Of a stretch of DNA of 64,000 nucleotides, positions 34,654-44,159 are shown piece after piece. The DNA comes from Streptomyces sp. NRRL F-525. Its GTDB lineage: Bacteria > Actinomycetota > Actinomycetes > Streptomycetales > Streptomycetaceae. Location of the stretch: contig NZ_JNXE01000043.1 in NCBI RefSeq assembly GCF_000716605.1, positions 1-64,000 of the forward strand, written 5' to 3'. Numbering within the stretch: the first letter of the stretch is position 1; each line of letters begins with the position of its first letter. A model generated the notes under the pieces. That model searched no databases, had not been told where the DNA came from, and worked only from the letters and a program-made list of their open reading frames with translations. The translations under genes and the position numbers were made by a program.

Positions 34654-35897
34654 GCCTTCTCCTCCCCGCCGGCGCCTTCCTGCTCGGCGTGCGTCTGGAG
34701 GGCCCGGGCCTCCTCCAGCTCGTGCTGGGCCTCCATCGCCTCCAGCCGGTCGGCCTCCAGGAGTTCGTGCACGGAGTTCATCAGCGTCTCCATGTCGACG
34801 ACGCCGGTGTACTCGCCGCGCCGCCCGGTGACCGCGACCCGCCCCGCGTTGTCCGTGAGCACCGCCTCCAGCGCGTCCCGGAGCGTCGCGTCCCGGGTCA
34901 CCGTGTCGCTGACCAGCGTGCCCGCCCGGGCCAGCGAACCCTTGGCGCGCATCATGTCGCCGCGCCGCAGCCACTTGTAGGGCCGGCCGCGCTTGTCGAG
35001 GAGGAGGATCTCGTTGGTGCCGCTGTCCCGGAGCCGGTTGAAGATGTCCTGGAGGGGGTCGTCGACGGTGACCGTCGGGTAGTCGGTGATCTCCACGTCC
35101 CGTACGCGGGTCAGGTTCAGCCGCTTCAGGGCCGCGCCGGCGCCCACGAACCCGGACACGAAGTCGTCCGCCGGGTTGGTGAGGATCGCCTCCGGGGTGT
35201 CGAACTGCGCGATGTGCGAGCGTTCGCGCAGCACCGCGATCCGGTCGCCCAGTTTGATCGCCTCGTCGAAGTCGTGGGTGACGAAGACGATCGTCTTGTG
35301 CAGTTCGTGCTGGAGCCTGATCAGCTCGTCCTGGAGGTGATCGCGGGTGATCGGGTCGACCGCGCCGAACGGCTCGTCCATCAGCAGCACCGGCGGGTCG
35401 GCCGCCAACGCCCGTGCCACGCCCACGCGTTGCTGCTGCCCGCCGGAGAGCTGGCGCGGATAGCGGCCCTGGAACTCACCGGCGTCGAGGCCGACCAGGT
35501 CGAGCATCTCCTCCACCCGGTTCCTGATCCGGGACTTCGACCAGCCGATCATCTTCGGGACCAGCGCGATGTTCTGGGCGACGGTCATGTGCGGGAAGAG
35601 ACCGCTCGACTGGATCGCGTAGCCGACCTTGCGGCGCAGCTTCACCGGGTCGATGTCGGTGACGTCCTCGCCGCCGATGCGGATGCGGCCGCCGGTCGGT
35701 TCGATCAGCCGGTTGATCATCTTGAGGGTGGTGGACTTGCCGCAGCCGGAGGGCCCGACGAAGACGACCAGCTCACCCGCCTTGATCTCCATGTTGACGC
35801 TCTCGACGGCCGGGTCGGCGCTGCCCGGATACCGCTTGGTCAGGTTCTCCAGCTCGATGGAGGCACCGGAGGTCGCGGTCTCTGCTGGCTCAGGCAC
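34650..35897 (-). CDS. Osmoprotectant ABC transporter ATPase with CBS domains
   Basis: A 415-residue ATPase. Walker A is GPSGCGKST (48-56), the signature is LSGGQQQR and Walker B is VLLMDEPFGAVD. After the nucleotide-binding domain come two CBS domains (about 255-380), which in OpuA-type transporters sense ionic strength or cyclic di-AMP, so osmotic gating is likely. GTG start at 35897. It overlaps the upstream permease by 8 nt and the downstream one by 4 nt. Confidence 0.9.
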   Translation of the reverse strand: MPEPAETATSGASIELENLTKRYPGSADPAVESVNMEIKAGELVVFVGPSGCGKSTTLKMINRLIEPTGGRIRIGGEDVTDIDPVKLRRKVGYAIQSSGLFPHMTVAQNIALVPKMIGWSKSRIRNRVEEMLDLVGLDAGEFQGRYPRQLSGGQQQRVGVARALAADPPVLLMDEPFGAVDPITRDHLQDELIRLQHELHKTIVFVTHDFDEAIKLGDRIAVLRERSHIAQFDTPEAILTNPADDFVSGFVGAGAALKRLNLTRVRDVEITDYPTVTVDDPLQDIFNRLRDSGTNEILLLDKRGRPYKWLRRGDMMRAKGSLARAGTLVSDTVTRDATLRDALEAVLTDNAGRVAVTGRRGEYTGVVDMETLMNSVHELLEADRLEAMEAQHELEEARALQTHAEQEGAGGEEKA

Positions 35898-36537
35898 GGA
35901 TCCCCCTGGGAATGGTCAGCCGTCCGAGAAGGACGTACGCGGCGTCGAACAGCAGCGCCAGGACGATGATCCCGAGCGTGCCCGCGAGCACCTGGTTGAG
36001 GGCGTTCTTGCTGCCCAGCGACCCGATCCCGCGGAAGATCTCGTTGCCGAGGCCGGGCCCGGAGGCGTACGCCGCGATGGCCGCGATGCCCATCAGCATC
36101 TGGGTGGAGACCCGGATCCCGGTGAGGATCGGCGGCCAGGCCAGCGGCAGTTCGACCCGCAGCAGCCGCGCCAGCCGGGACATCCCGATGCCCTTCGCCG
36201 CGTCCACGAGCGACGGGTCGACCCCGCGCAGGCCCACGATCGAGTTACGGACGATCGGCAGCAGGCCGTACAGGGTCAGAGCGATCACCGTGGGCGGAAC
36301 GCCGAGTCCGACGATCGGAATGAGCAGACCGATCATGGCGAGCGACGGAATGGTCAAAATGGTCGACGTGGCCGTGGTGGCGAGGTTGCCCGCCCACTCG
36401 CTCCGATAGGTGACGACCCCGATCACCACGCCGATCAGCGTGGCGACGACCATGCACTGGAAGACCGCGCTGGCGTGCTGGTAGGCGTCGGTGAGCAGCT
36501 GCTGGTGCCGGTTGCCCAAGTACTCCCAGAAGCTCAC
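35890..36537 (-). CDS. Osmoprotectant ABC transporter permease
   Basis: A 215-residue permease, first gene of the OpuC-type operon. It starts MSFWEYLGNRHQQLLTDAY, as is typical, and has the loop LVDAAKGIGMSRLARLLRVELPLAWP. GTG at 36537. It ends within the ATPase gene (8-nt overlap). The Lrp/AsnC gene lies 12 nt upstream in the same direction, so both could be in one transcript. Confidence 0.88.
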   Translation of the reverse strand: MSFWEYLGNRHQQLLTDAYQHASAVFQCMVVATLIGVVIGVVTYRSEWAGNLATTATSTILTIPSLAMIGLLIPIVGLGVPPTVIALTLYGLLPIVRNSIVGLRGVDPSLVDAAKGIGMSRLARLLRVELPLAWPPILTGIRVSTQMLMGIAAIAAYASGPGLGNEIFRGIGSLGSKNALNQVLAGTLGIIVLALLFDAAYVLLGRLTIPRGIRA

Positions 36538-36549
36538 ATGCCCACACCC

Positions 36550-37041
36550 CTACGTCGGCCAGGTCGTCCCTTCCGGGTCTTCCGCCGCCTGTTTCACCAG
36601 CGGGATGATCCGCAGCGGAACGGGGTTCTCCATGACGATGGCGGTGGCGGCCCGGACAATGCCATCAAAACCGACAACCCGGTCGATGACCCGCTGGAGA
36701 TCGGCGTTCGAGCGGGCCACGAGCCGGCACAGCATGTCGCCGCTGCCGGTGGTGGTGTGCAGTTCGAGGACCTCGGGGACGGTCGCCAAGTGGGCCCGGA
36801 CGTCCGGGCCTTGCCCCTGCCGGATCTCCAGCGTCGCGAACGCCGTGACCGGATACCCGAGCGCCGCCGGATCGACCTGCGGCCCGAATCCCCGGATGAC
36901 TCCATTCGACTGAAGCCGGTCCAGCCGCGCCTGCACGGTCCCGCGGGCCACTCCCAGCCGCCGGGACATCTCCAGCACCCCGATCCGCGGCTCCTCGGCC
37001 AGCAGCACGATGATCCGGCCGTCGAGCTGATCGATCCCCAT
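36550..37041 (-). CDS. Lrp/AsnC family regulator, divergent from hppD
   Basis: A 163-residue regulator: AsnC-type helix-turn-helix (LDGRIIVLLAEEPRIGVLEM, LGVARGTVQARLDRL) then the RAM ligand-binding domain (residues about 65-145). ATG at 37041 follows GGAGG with 7-nt spacing, better than the ATG at 37065. Divergent from hppD, so it is a candidate regulator of tyrosine catabolism, with an aromatic amino acid as possible effector. This is inferred from position. Confidence 0.88.
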   Translation of the reverse strand: MGIDQLDGRIIVLLAEEPRIGVLEMSRRLGVARGTVQARLDRLQSNGVIRGFGPQVDPAALGYPVTAFATLEIRQGQGPDVRAHLATVPEVLELHTTTGSGDMLCRLVARSNADLQRVIDRVVGFDGIVRAATAIVMENPVPLRIIPLVKQAAEDPEGTTWPT

Positions 37042-37103
37042 GCGCCCGCCTCCAACGATGGTCATCCTGTACAGAAAGCCCGCCGAAACGGTCGTACCAC
37101 TGA

Positions 37104-38312
<1,209 letters not shown>

Positions 38313-38344
38313 CGCACGGGTCCCGCAAGGGACTTGGGAGGACC

Positions 38345-39211
38345 GTGGCCGTCGCGCCGATCGACCTGTCCGCACCGGCGGCACGCTGGCTGTGGCAGAG
38401 GGGCACCCTGCACGAGCCCACGGTCCTCCAGTCGTTCGCCCTCGACGAGGTCCATCAGCGCCTGTACGTCCTCCAGTTGAGAACGGGCGGCGCCGACGCC
38501 GGCAACCTCTGCCTCAACCAGCTGGACTACGCAGGCAAGTCGCTCGGCCACATGCACCTCCAGGGCTTCGGGCACGGCGTCAGCATGGGCGTCCAGAACA
38601 CCACCGACGGCGACGTCTGGATCTGGACCGAGGCCGCCGCGAAGGCCGGTTCGGGCGGTGCCTACGGCCAGGGGGTCACCCGCTTCCACTTCGCGAACGG
38701 CGCAACCCGCACCGCCGCCGACGTCGCGATCCGCAAGCCGATCGCGAACTCCACCAACAACCAGCCCACGGTCTGCATGACGTCGAAGCGCATAGCGATC
38801 CGCTACCGCCTGGCCAATCAACCCCGTTACCGGATCTGGGACTTGGACGCCTTCGTGGCCCGCGACTACTCCACTCCCGTCGCCGACATAGCCCAGACCG
38901 GCGCCCACCCAGACCCGTCGATCCCGTTCCAGGGCTACGCCCTCGACGGCGACTACCTCTACCAACTGGCGGGCTCCGCCTACGACTCCACGACCAACCC
39001 GCCCGCGAAACACGGCAACACCTACGTCTCCTGCCTCGACATCCGCACCGGCGCCCTGGTCCAGCGCTCCCGCACGGAGGCCGCCTACACCCTCACCCAC
39101 CGCGAACCGGAGGGCCTCGCCGTCCGCACCAAGCCCCGCACCCGCCTGTGCGTCGGCTTCGCGTCCGGGGAGGCGGGGGCACGCAAGTTCTCCCTCTGCT
39201 ACAAGCCGTAG
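38345..39211 (+). CDS. Predicted beta-propeller protein (TagC / phage receptor-binding-like)
   Basis: A 288-residue protein of the type often annotated 'teichoic acid biosynthesis protein C'. It shows repeated strand patterns (LHEPTVLQSFALDEVHQRLY, TTDGDVWIWTE, FQGYALDGDYLYQLAGS) typical of a small beta-propeller; related domains occur in phage receptor-binding proteins. No clear signal peptide is visible. GTG at 38345 follows GGGAGGACC. It is 32 nt after hppD and may share its transcript. Role is unknown; the annotation name should not be taken literally. Confidence 0.6.
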   Translation: MAVAPIDLSAPAARWLWQRGTLHEPTVLQSFALDEVHQRLYVLQLRTGGADAGNLCLNQLDYAGKSLGHMHLQGFGHGVSMGVQNTTDGDVWIWTEAAAKAGSGGAYGQGVTRFHFANGATRTAADVAIRKPIANSTNNQPTVCMTSKRIAIRYRLANQPRYRIWDLDAFVARDYSTPVADIAQTGAHPDPSIPFQGYALDGDYLYQLAGSAYDSTTNPPAKHGNTYVSCLDIRTGALVQRSRTEAAYTLTHREPEGLAVRTKPRTRLCVGFASGEAGARKFSLCYKP

Positions 39212-39226
39212 CCGCGGGCGGCGCCG

Positions 39227-39232
39227 TACGCT
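39227..39232 (+). promoter_or_regulatory. -10 box of leaderless nitrile hydratase transcript
   Basis: TACGCT ends 6 nt before the ATG at 39239, which lacks a ribosome binding site. Confidence 0.45.
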
Positions 39233-39238
39233 GCCCTC

Positions 39239-39520
39239 ATGGCCAGGATCAACGACGTGGGCGGCACCCAGGGTTTCGGCGCCATCGACACCACCGACGA
39301 CCCCGAGCCCTTCCACGCCGACTGGGAGGCGCGGGTCGTCGGGCTGTTCAACGCCCTGCGCGCGCAAGGGATCTTCAACCTCAACGAGTTCCGGGACACG
39401 ATCGAGGCGATCCCGCCCGCCGCGTACCTGACGATGTCGTACTACGAGCGCTGGTTCACCGCGATCACCGTGCTGCTGGAACGCAAGGGCGTGATCGAGC
39501 CGGGTGAGCTCGATGAGTGA
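39239..39520 (+). CDS. Nitrile hydratase beta-subunit N-terminal half
   Basis: A 93-residue protein equal to only the N-terminal part of a nitrile hydratase beta subunit: DVGGTQGFGAIDTTDDPEPF, then FHADWEARVVGLFNALRAQG. In normal enzymes this is joined to an SH3-like C-terminal half; here that half is the next, separate gene (8-nt overlap). This split arrangement is known from thiocyanate hydrolase and the toyocamycin nitrile hydratase. ATG start probably leaderless. Confidence 0.8.
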   Translation: MARINDVGGTQGFGAIDTTDDPEPFHADWEARVVGLFNALRAQGIFNLNEFRDTIEAIPPAAYLTMSYYERWFTAITVLLERKGVIEPGELDE

Positions 39521-39809
39521 CCGCTTCCCACCCGGCACCCGCGTCCGGACCTTCCCGCACGACCCGCCGCACCACACCCGCCTGCCCCGGTACGCACGCG
39601 GCAAGTCCGGCGTCGTCGTAGAACCGGAGGGGTGGGCCGAGTTGGCCGACGTCAGTGCGCGGGGGAGTGGGGTCGCGCCGGTGGAGCAGGTGTACGCGGT
39701 GCGGTTCGCGGCCCGGGATCTTTGGGGCGAGGGCGATCATCACGTCGTACTGGACCTGTGGGAAAGCTACTTGGAAGCGTGCGAAGAGGAACGTGACGAT
39801 GAGCGGTGA
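39513..39809 (+). CDS. Nitrile hydratase beta-subunit C-terminal half
   Basis: A 98-residue protein with the SH3-like end of the nitrile hydratase beta subunit: RFPPGTRVRTFPHDPPHHTR, RLPRYARGKSGVV, and VYAVRFAARDLWGEGDHHVVLDLWESYLE. It starts inside the previous gene and ends inside the alpha-subunit gene (11-nt overlap), so the three are translated together. Start at ATG 39513 preferred; GTG 39504 is possible. Confidence 0.82.
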   Translation: MSDRFPPGTRVRTFPHDPPHHTRLPRYARGKSGVVVEPEGWAELADVSARGSGVAPVEQVYAVRFAARDLWGEGDHHVVLDLWESYLEACEEERDDER

Positions 39810-40380
39810 CCACGAGGACGCCTCGATCTCCCGGCGGGTGCGGCGACTTGAGACCCTGCTGGAGGAGAAGGGGGTCGTCACGGCCGGGGCGGTCGACGAG
39901 GTGCTCGACGCGTTCCTCGCGCGCGCGTCACCGGCGAACGGGGCACGGGTCGTCGCCCGCGCCTGGACCGACGAGGCCTACAGGGAACGGCTGTTGACGG
40001 ACGGCACCGCCGCCGTCCAGGAACTCGGCTTCATGGACGGCTCGTTCCAGCGGCTGCGGGTCGTCGCGAACACGGAGGCGACCCACAACGTCATCGTCTG
40101 CACCCTCTGCTCCTGCTACCCGCTCGCGCTCCTCGGCCCGTCCCCGGGCTGGTACAAGTCCGAGGCCTACCGCTCCCGGGTGGTCCGCGAACCCCGGTCC
40201 GTACTGGGGGAGTTCGGGCTCCAGTTGCCTACGGCCACCGACATCACCGTGTGGGACTCAAGCGCCGAGACCCGCTACATGGTGCTCCCGCTCAGGCCCG
40301 CCGGTACGGAGTCGCTGACGGAGGACGAACTGGCCGCGCTGGTCACCCGCAACGCGCTCATCGGCACGGCGGCGGTGTGA
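39799..40380 (+). CDS. Cobalt-type nitrile hydratase alpha subunit
   Basis: A 193-residue catalytic subunit that hydrates a nitrile to an amide. The metal-claw motif is V-C101-T-L-C104-S105-C106; threonine after the first Cys is the cobalt-type signature, and Cys104/Cys106 would be oxidised. RVVARAWTDEAYRERLLTDG and GWYKSEAYRSRVVREPRSVL are family segments. The residue after C106-Y-P is Leu rather than the usual Trp. Preceded by two half-beta genes; no activator (P47K-type) gene is visible in the window. Substrate unknown; thiocyanate or a nitrile-bearing metabolite are possible. Confidence 0.88.
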   Translation: MSGDHEDASISRRVRRLETLLEEKGVVTAGAVDEVLDAFLARASPANGARVVARAWTDEAYRERLLTDGTAAVQELGFMDGSFQRLRVVANTEATHNVIVCTLCSCYPLALLGPSPGWYKSEAYRSRVVREPRSVLGEFGLQLPTATDITVWDSSAETRYMVLPLRPAGTESLTEDELAALVTRNALIGTAAV

Positions 40381-40389
40381 GGCGGAGGC

Positions 40390-41865
40390 TCAACTCGGCT
40401 TGTCCGTAGGCTCCTTGTCCGCAGGCAACCCCTCCTCCGGCGGTTCGCCCAGCGTCGCCAGTGCCGCCTGGGCCAGTGGTACCCGCAGGGGTGAGAAGTA
40501 CGGGTTGATCTGCAGCGCCTCCTGGAGATGGCGGCGGGCGGACGCGTACTTCTCCAACTCCTTCTCGATCATGGCCCGGTGGAACGCGTACAGCGCGTCC
40601 CGCACTCCGCCCCCGTGCACCTTGTCCGTCGCCGCCGACGCGAACTTCAGTGCCTCCTCGTCCTGTCCGGCCTTGTGCAGGGCCCAGCCGAATGCGTCGG
40701 CCACCGGGATGCCCGGCTGGCGGGTCCACTCGGCGCGGAGTCGGTGGACGGCGTCTTGGGCGTCGCCGTGGTCCGCCTCGAAGACGCCGAGGATCAACTC
40801 GTCGTCGACGCCTGCCGCCGCGTCCTTGGCGGCGAGGGCGCGCAGGGTGTCGTACTGGACGCGGGCGGCCTGGGTGAGGCCCAGGGACTCGTACAACTCG
40901 CCCAGTTCCAGGGCGTATTGGGGGGTCGGCTGCTTGGCGAGGGCGACCTGGTAGGCATTCAGGGCCTCCGAGGTGCGGCCCAGGGCGGCCAGTGCGCGGC
41001 CCTCGCCGGCCAGGGCCTCCCGTTGGTCGGGGTCCAGTCGTACGGCCGCCTCGAAGTGGCGTAGCGCGACCTCGCGGTCGCCGCGTTCCCAGGCCAGCTC
41101 ACCGGCGCGTTGCAGCCAGGCGGCCTGTTCGGCGGGGGCCGTGGCCTTCGCCGCCGCGTCGGCGAGCTGGGCGGCGGCGTCCTCGCGCCAGCCGCGGTCG
41201 CGGTAGACGGCGGCGGCGCGGGCCATCACGGCGGGGCCGGTGTGCAGGTCCAGCAGCTTCTCGAGGGTGCGTTGCGTCGCTTTGTAGTCGCCGAGCCCGG
41301 TGTACGCGTCGATCAGCAGCGGATACGTCGTCCAGCGCCTCGGCGCCAGCTTCACCGCGGCCTCGCCCCAGGTGCGCGCCGCGCGGAAGTCCCGGCGTTC
41401 GTTCGCGAGGGCCGCCAGGCCGTCCATCGCCACGGCGTTCGCGTCGTTGCCCCGCGCGCGGACCTTCAGCGCGGTGCGGAGGGCTTCCTCGCCCTTCGGG
41501 TAGTACAGCGTGTCCCCGGTCCGCCGCCCCTGCTCCACATAGGCCGAGCCGAGCACCGCCCAGGACCGCGCGTCCCTCGGATGGACCCGTACCCGCGTCT
41601 CCCGGTCGCCGATCAGCGCGGCCAGGTCCGGCAGCGCGGCCGGTACCCCCGCGGTGACCGCGGTCAGCGCCTGCGCCTTGGGTCCCGGCGCGGGCGGCGG
41701 CGCGGGGCGCGGCTCCTCGGGCAGCAGCCACAGCAGCCCGCCGAGCACCGCGCACCCGGCGACCGTGGTGATCAGCACCCGCCGCAGAACGGGGGAGCGG
41801 CGCCGGGGCGCCTCCGCCACCAGGGACGTACCGGGGCTCCGCTGTTCGTTCTCCATGGCGCTCAC
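40390..41865 (-). CDS. TPR protein with one N-terminal membrane helix
   Basis: A 491-residue protein: basic N-terminus, membrane helix at about 29-48, Pro-rich linker, then an array of tetratricopeptide repeats (for example AWLQRAGELAWERGDREVAL, REALAGEGRALAALGRTSEA). TPR arrays hold protein complexes together; partner unknown. The start is GTG 41865 or ATG 41856. Ends 9 nt from the nitrile hydratase alpha gene (convergent) with no terminator between. Confidence 0.85.
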   Translation of the reverse strand: MSAMENEQRSPGTSLVAEAPRRRSPVLRRVLITTVAGCAVLGGLLWLLPEEPRPAPPPAPGPKAQALTAVTAGVPAALPDLAALIGDRETRVRVHPRDARSWAVLGSAYVEQGRRTGDTLYYPKGEEALRTALKVRARGNDANAVAMDGLAALANERRDFRAARTWGEAAVKLAPRRWTTYPLLIDAYTGLGDYKATQRTLEKLLDLHTGPAVMARAAAVYRDRGWREDAAAQLADAAAKATAPAEQAAWLQRAGELAWERGDREVALRHFEAAVRLDPDQREALAGEGRALAALGRTSEALNAYQVALAKQPTPQYALELGELYESLGLTQAARVQYDTLRALAAKDAAAGVDDELILGVFEADHGDAQDAVHRLRAEWTRQPGIPVADAFGWALHKAGQDEEALKFASAATDKVHGGGVRDALYAFHRAMIEKELEKYASARRHLQEALQINPYFSPLRVPLAQAALATLGEPPEEGLPADKEPTDKPS

Positions 41866-41954
41866 TGTGCGTCAGTACGACGACCACATCCCGGCACCCA
41901 AAGCCACGCGCGGACGGGGTTCACACCGATGGCCGCGAGTGCGACGCTGTGATC

Positions 41955-43355
41955 ATGAGCCGTATCGAAGCGCCTCGCGACCAGGACACCGGGACCCTCG
42001 TCGACCGGCTGCTGGCCGGGCTGCCCGCCGAGGCCGTCCTCACCGACCCGGACGTCACGGCCTCGTACGCCAACGACATGGCGAGCTTCTGCCCCTCCGG
42101 CACGCCCGCCGTCGTCGTGCTGCCGCGCACGGTCGAACAGGTCCAGCACGTCATGCGCGTCGCCACCGAGCTGCGCCTCCCGGTCGTCCCGCAGGGCGCC
42201 CGCACGGGCCTGTCGGGCGCGGCCAACGCGTCCGAGGGCTGCGTCGTGCTGTCCCTCGTCAAGATGGACCGCATCCTGGAGATCAGCCCGGTCGACCGCA
42301 TCGCGGTCGTCGAGCCGGGCGTCATCAACGCGACGCTCTCCCGCGCGGTCAACGAACACGGCCTCTACTACCCGCCGGATCCCTCCAGTTGGGAGATGTG
42401 CACGATCGGCGGCAACATCGGCACCGCGTCCGGCGGGCTGTGCTGTGTGAAGTACGGGGTGACGGCCGAGTACGTCCTCGGACTCGATGTCGTCCTCGCC
42501 GACGGGCGGTTGATGAGCACGGGTCGGCGTACGGCCAAGGGCGTCGCCGGGTACGACCTGACCCGGCTGTTCGTCGGCTCGGAGGGCTCGCTCGGGATCG
42601 TCGTCAAGGCGATCCTGGCGCTGAAGCCGCAGCCGCCCCAACAGCTCGTGCTGGCCGCAGAGTTCGGGTCCGCGGCGGCCGCGTGCGACGCCGTGTGCCG
42701 GATCATGGAGGGCGGGCACGTGCCGTCCCTCCTCGAACTGATGGACCGTACGACCGTCAAGGCCGTCAACGACCTGGCGCACATGGGACTGCCGGAGAGC
42801 ACCGAGGCGCTGCTGCTTGCTGCCTTCGACACGCTGGACCCGGCCGTCGACCTGGCTGCCGTAGGAGCCCTGTGCGAGGCGGCCGGAGCCACCCAGGTGG
42901 TGCCCGCCGAGGACGCGGCCGAGTCCGAACTGCTGCTCCAGGCACGGCGGTTGTCGCTCACGGCGCTGGAGGCGGTCAAGGGCACGACGATGATCGACGA
43001 CGTGTGCGTGCCCCGGTCGCGGCTCGGCGAGATGCTCGAAGGGGTGGAGCGGATCGGCGAGAAGTACCGCCTGACGATCGGCGTCTGCGCCCACGCCGGT
43101 GACGGCAACACGCACCCCACCGTCTGCTTCGACGCGCAGGACGCCGACGAGTCCCGGCGCGCCCGCGAGTCCTTCGACGAGATCATGGCGCTCGGGCTGG
43201 AGCTCGGCGGCACCATCACCGGCGAACACGGCGTGGGTGTGCTGAAGAAGGAGTGGCTGGCCCGCGAGATCGGCCCCGTGGGCGTCGAGATGCAGCGGGC
43301 GGTCAAGGCGACCTTCGACCCGCTGGGGATCCTCAACCCGGGCAAGCTGTTCTGA
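41955..43355 (+). CDS. FAD-linked oxidase, GlcD / D-lactate dehydrogenase type
   Basis: A 466-residue flavoprotein of the glycolate oxidase GlcD / D-2-hydroxyacid dehydrogenase family. The FAD-binding PCMH domain has VVPQGARTGLSGAANASEG and IGGNIGTASGGLCCVKYGVT; the C-terminal half has GVCAHAGDGNTHPTVCF and TGEHGVGVLKKEWL, which bind substrate and flavin. It oxidises a 2-hydroxy acid such as glycolate or lactate; exact substrate unclear. ATG 41955 or GTG 41949 are both possible starts. A terminator separates it from convergent ssgG. Confidence 0.9.
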   Translation: MSRIEAPRDQDTGTLVDRLLAGLPAEAVLTDPDVTASYANDMASFCPSGTPAVVVLPRTVEQVQHVMRVATELRLPVVPQGARTGLSGAANASEGCVVLSLVKMDRILEISPVDRIAVVEPGVINATLSRAVNEHGLYYPPDPSSWEMCTIGGNIGTASGGLCCVKYGVTAEYVLGLDVVLADGRLMSTGRRTAKGVAGYDLTRLFVGSEGSLGIVVKAILALKPQPPQQLVLAAEFGSAAAACDAVCRIMEGGHVPSLLELMDRTTVKAVNDLAHMGLPESTEALLLAAFDTLDPAVDLAAVGALCEAAGATQVVPAEDAAESELLLQARRLSLTALEAVKGTTMIDDVCVPRSRLGEMLEGVERIGEKYRLTIGVCAHAGDGNTHPTVCFDAQDADESRRARESFDEIMALGLELGGTITGEHGVGVLKKEWLAREIGPVGVEMQRAVKATFDPLGILNPGKLF

Positions 43356-43381
43356 GGCGGGGGCGGGACACCTTGTCCGGA

Positions 43382-43416
43382 AAAGTGTGTCACTTTCGCC
43401 GGAAGTGACACACTTT
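43382..43416. terminator. Bidirectional hairpin between glcD-like and ssgG
   Basis: AAAGTGTGTCACTT (43382-43395) pairs perfectly with AAGTGACACACTTT (43403-43416), loop TCGCCGG. A-rich on one side and T-rich on the other, it can work on both strands. Confidence 0.75.
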
Positions 43417-43422
43417 CTGAAC

Positions 43423-43896
43423 TCACTCCCCGTCCCGCGACTCGTCCGACGGCCACGGGTCGCGCAGCCACAGGTCGTCGGCCGGGGTCGGTGCGAGCAG
43501 CTCGGCCAGGCCGGCGTCGATGCCGAGCTGCTCGGCCTCAGAGCCCGGGGGTACCACCCGCAGGGTGCGCTCCAGCCACGCCGACACCTGCGCCGCCGGC
43601 GCCTCCAGCAGGGCGTCCCCGTCGGGTGAACTCAGCGCCATCAGGACGACGCTGCGCCGCTCCACCTTCGTCGGCCACACCCGCACGTCCCCGTGCCCGC
43701 ACGGCCGGAACACCCCCTCGACGAGCAGTTCGCGGGCGAACGTCCAGTGCACGGGGTGCTCGGAGTTGATGTGGAAGGAGATGTGGACGGCGTACGGGTC
43801 GTCGGTGCGGTAGCTCAGCCGGGCCGGGACCGGAATGCTCCGCTCCGGCGACAGGATGAGTTTGAGCTCCAACTCCCGCTCTACGACTGTGTGCAT
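43423..43896 (-). CDS. ssgG: SsgA-like sporulation and cell-division regulator
   Basis: A 157-residue SsgA-like protein, unique to sporulating actinomycetes, acting in septum placement and spore-wall assembly. Conserved family features: ARLSYRTDDPYAVHISFH, WTFARELLVEGV and the SSPDGDALLEAP segment. The symbol ssgG is from my recollection that the S. coelicolor paralogue near hppD is SsgG; not verified. In that species SsgG affects correct septum spacing. ATG with AGAGGAGACACGCC upstream. Convergent with the GlcD-type gene. Confidence 0.85.
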   Translation of the reverse strand: MHTVVERELELKLILSPERSIPVPARLSYRTDDPYAVHISFHINSEHPVHWTFARELLVEGVFRPCGHGDVRVWPTKVERRSVVLMALSSPDGDALLEAPAAQVSAWLERTLRVVPPGSEAEQLGIDAGLAELLAPTPADDLWLRDPWPSDESRDGE

Positions 43897-44159
43897 GGCG
43901 TGTCTCCTCTCGCTGACCGGGCCCCGCGGTGGGCCCGTACGAGTGGAGAGGGCGTGCGGGCGGAAGCATTACGCGAGTTCGGGAAACTTTTTTTCCGCCC
44001 GGCGTCACGAAGGCTTCGCGGGGCTTCGGGGCGTGTGGACTCCGTGCACGAGCTTGCCCGGAAAGGGGTGGGTCCGGCGGGACGGGCAGTGGTGGTCGTG
44101 CGGGTCTGATAGATGTGGACACCCCCATTTGACCTCCGAGCAGATACGGGACGACGGAC

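Noticed and set aside
38345..39211. Assigning teichoic acid biosynthesis to the beta-propeller protein
   Set aside because: The name is a legacy annotation; no glycosyltransferase or polymerase motif is present and no wall-polymer genes are nearby.
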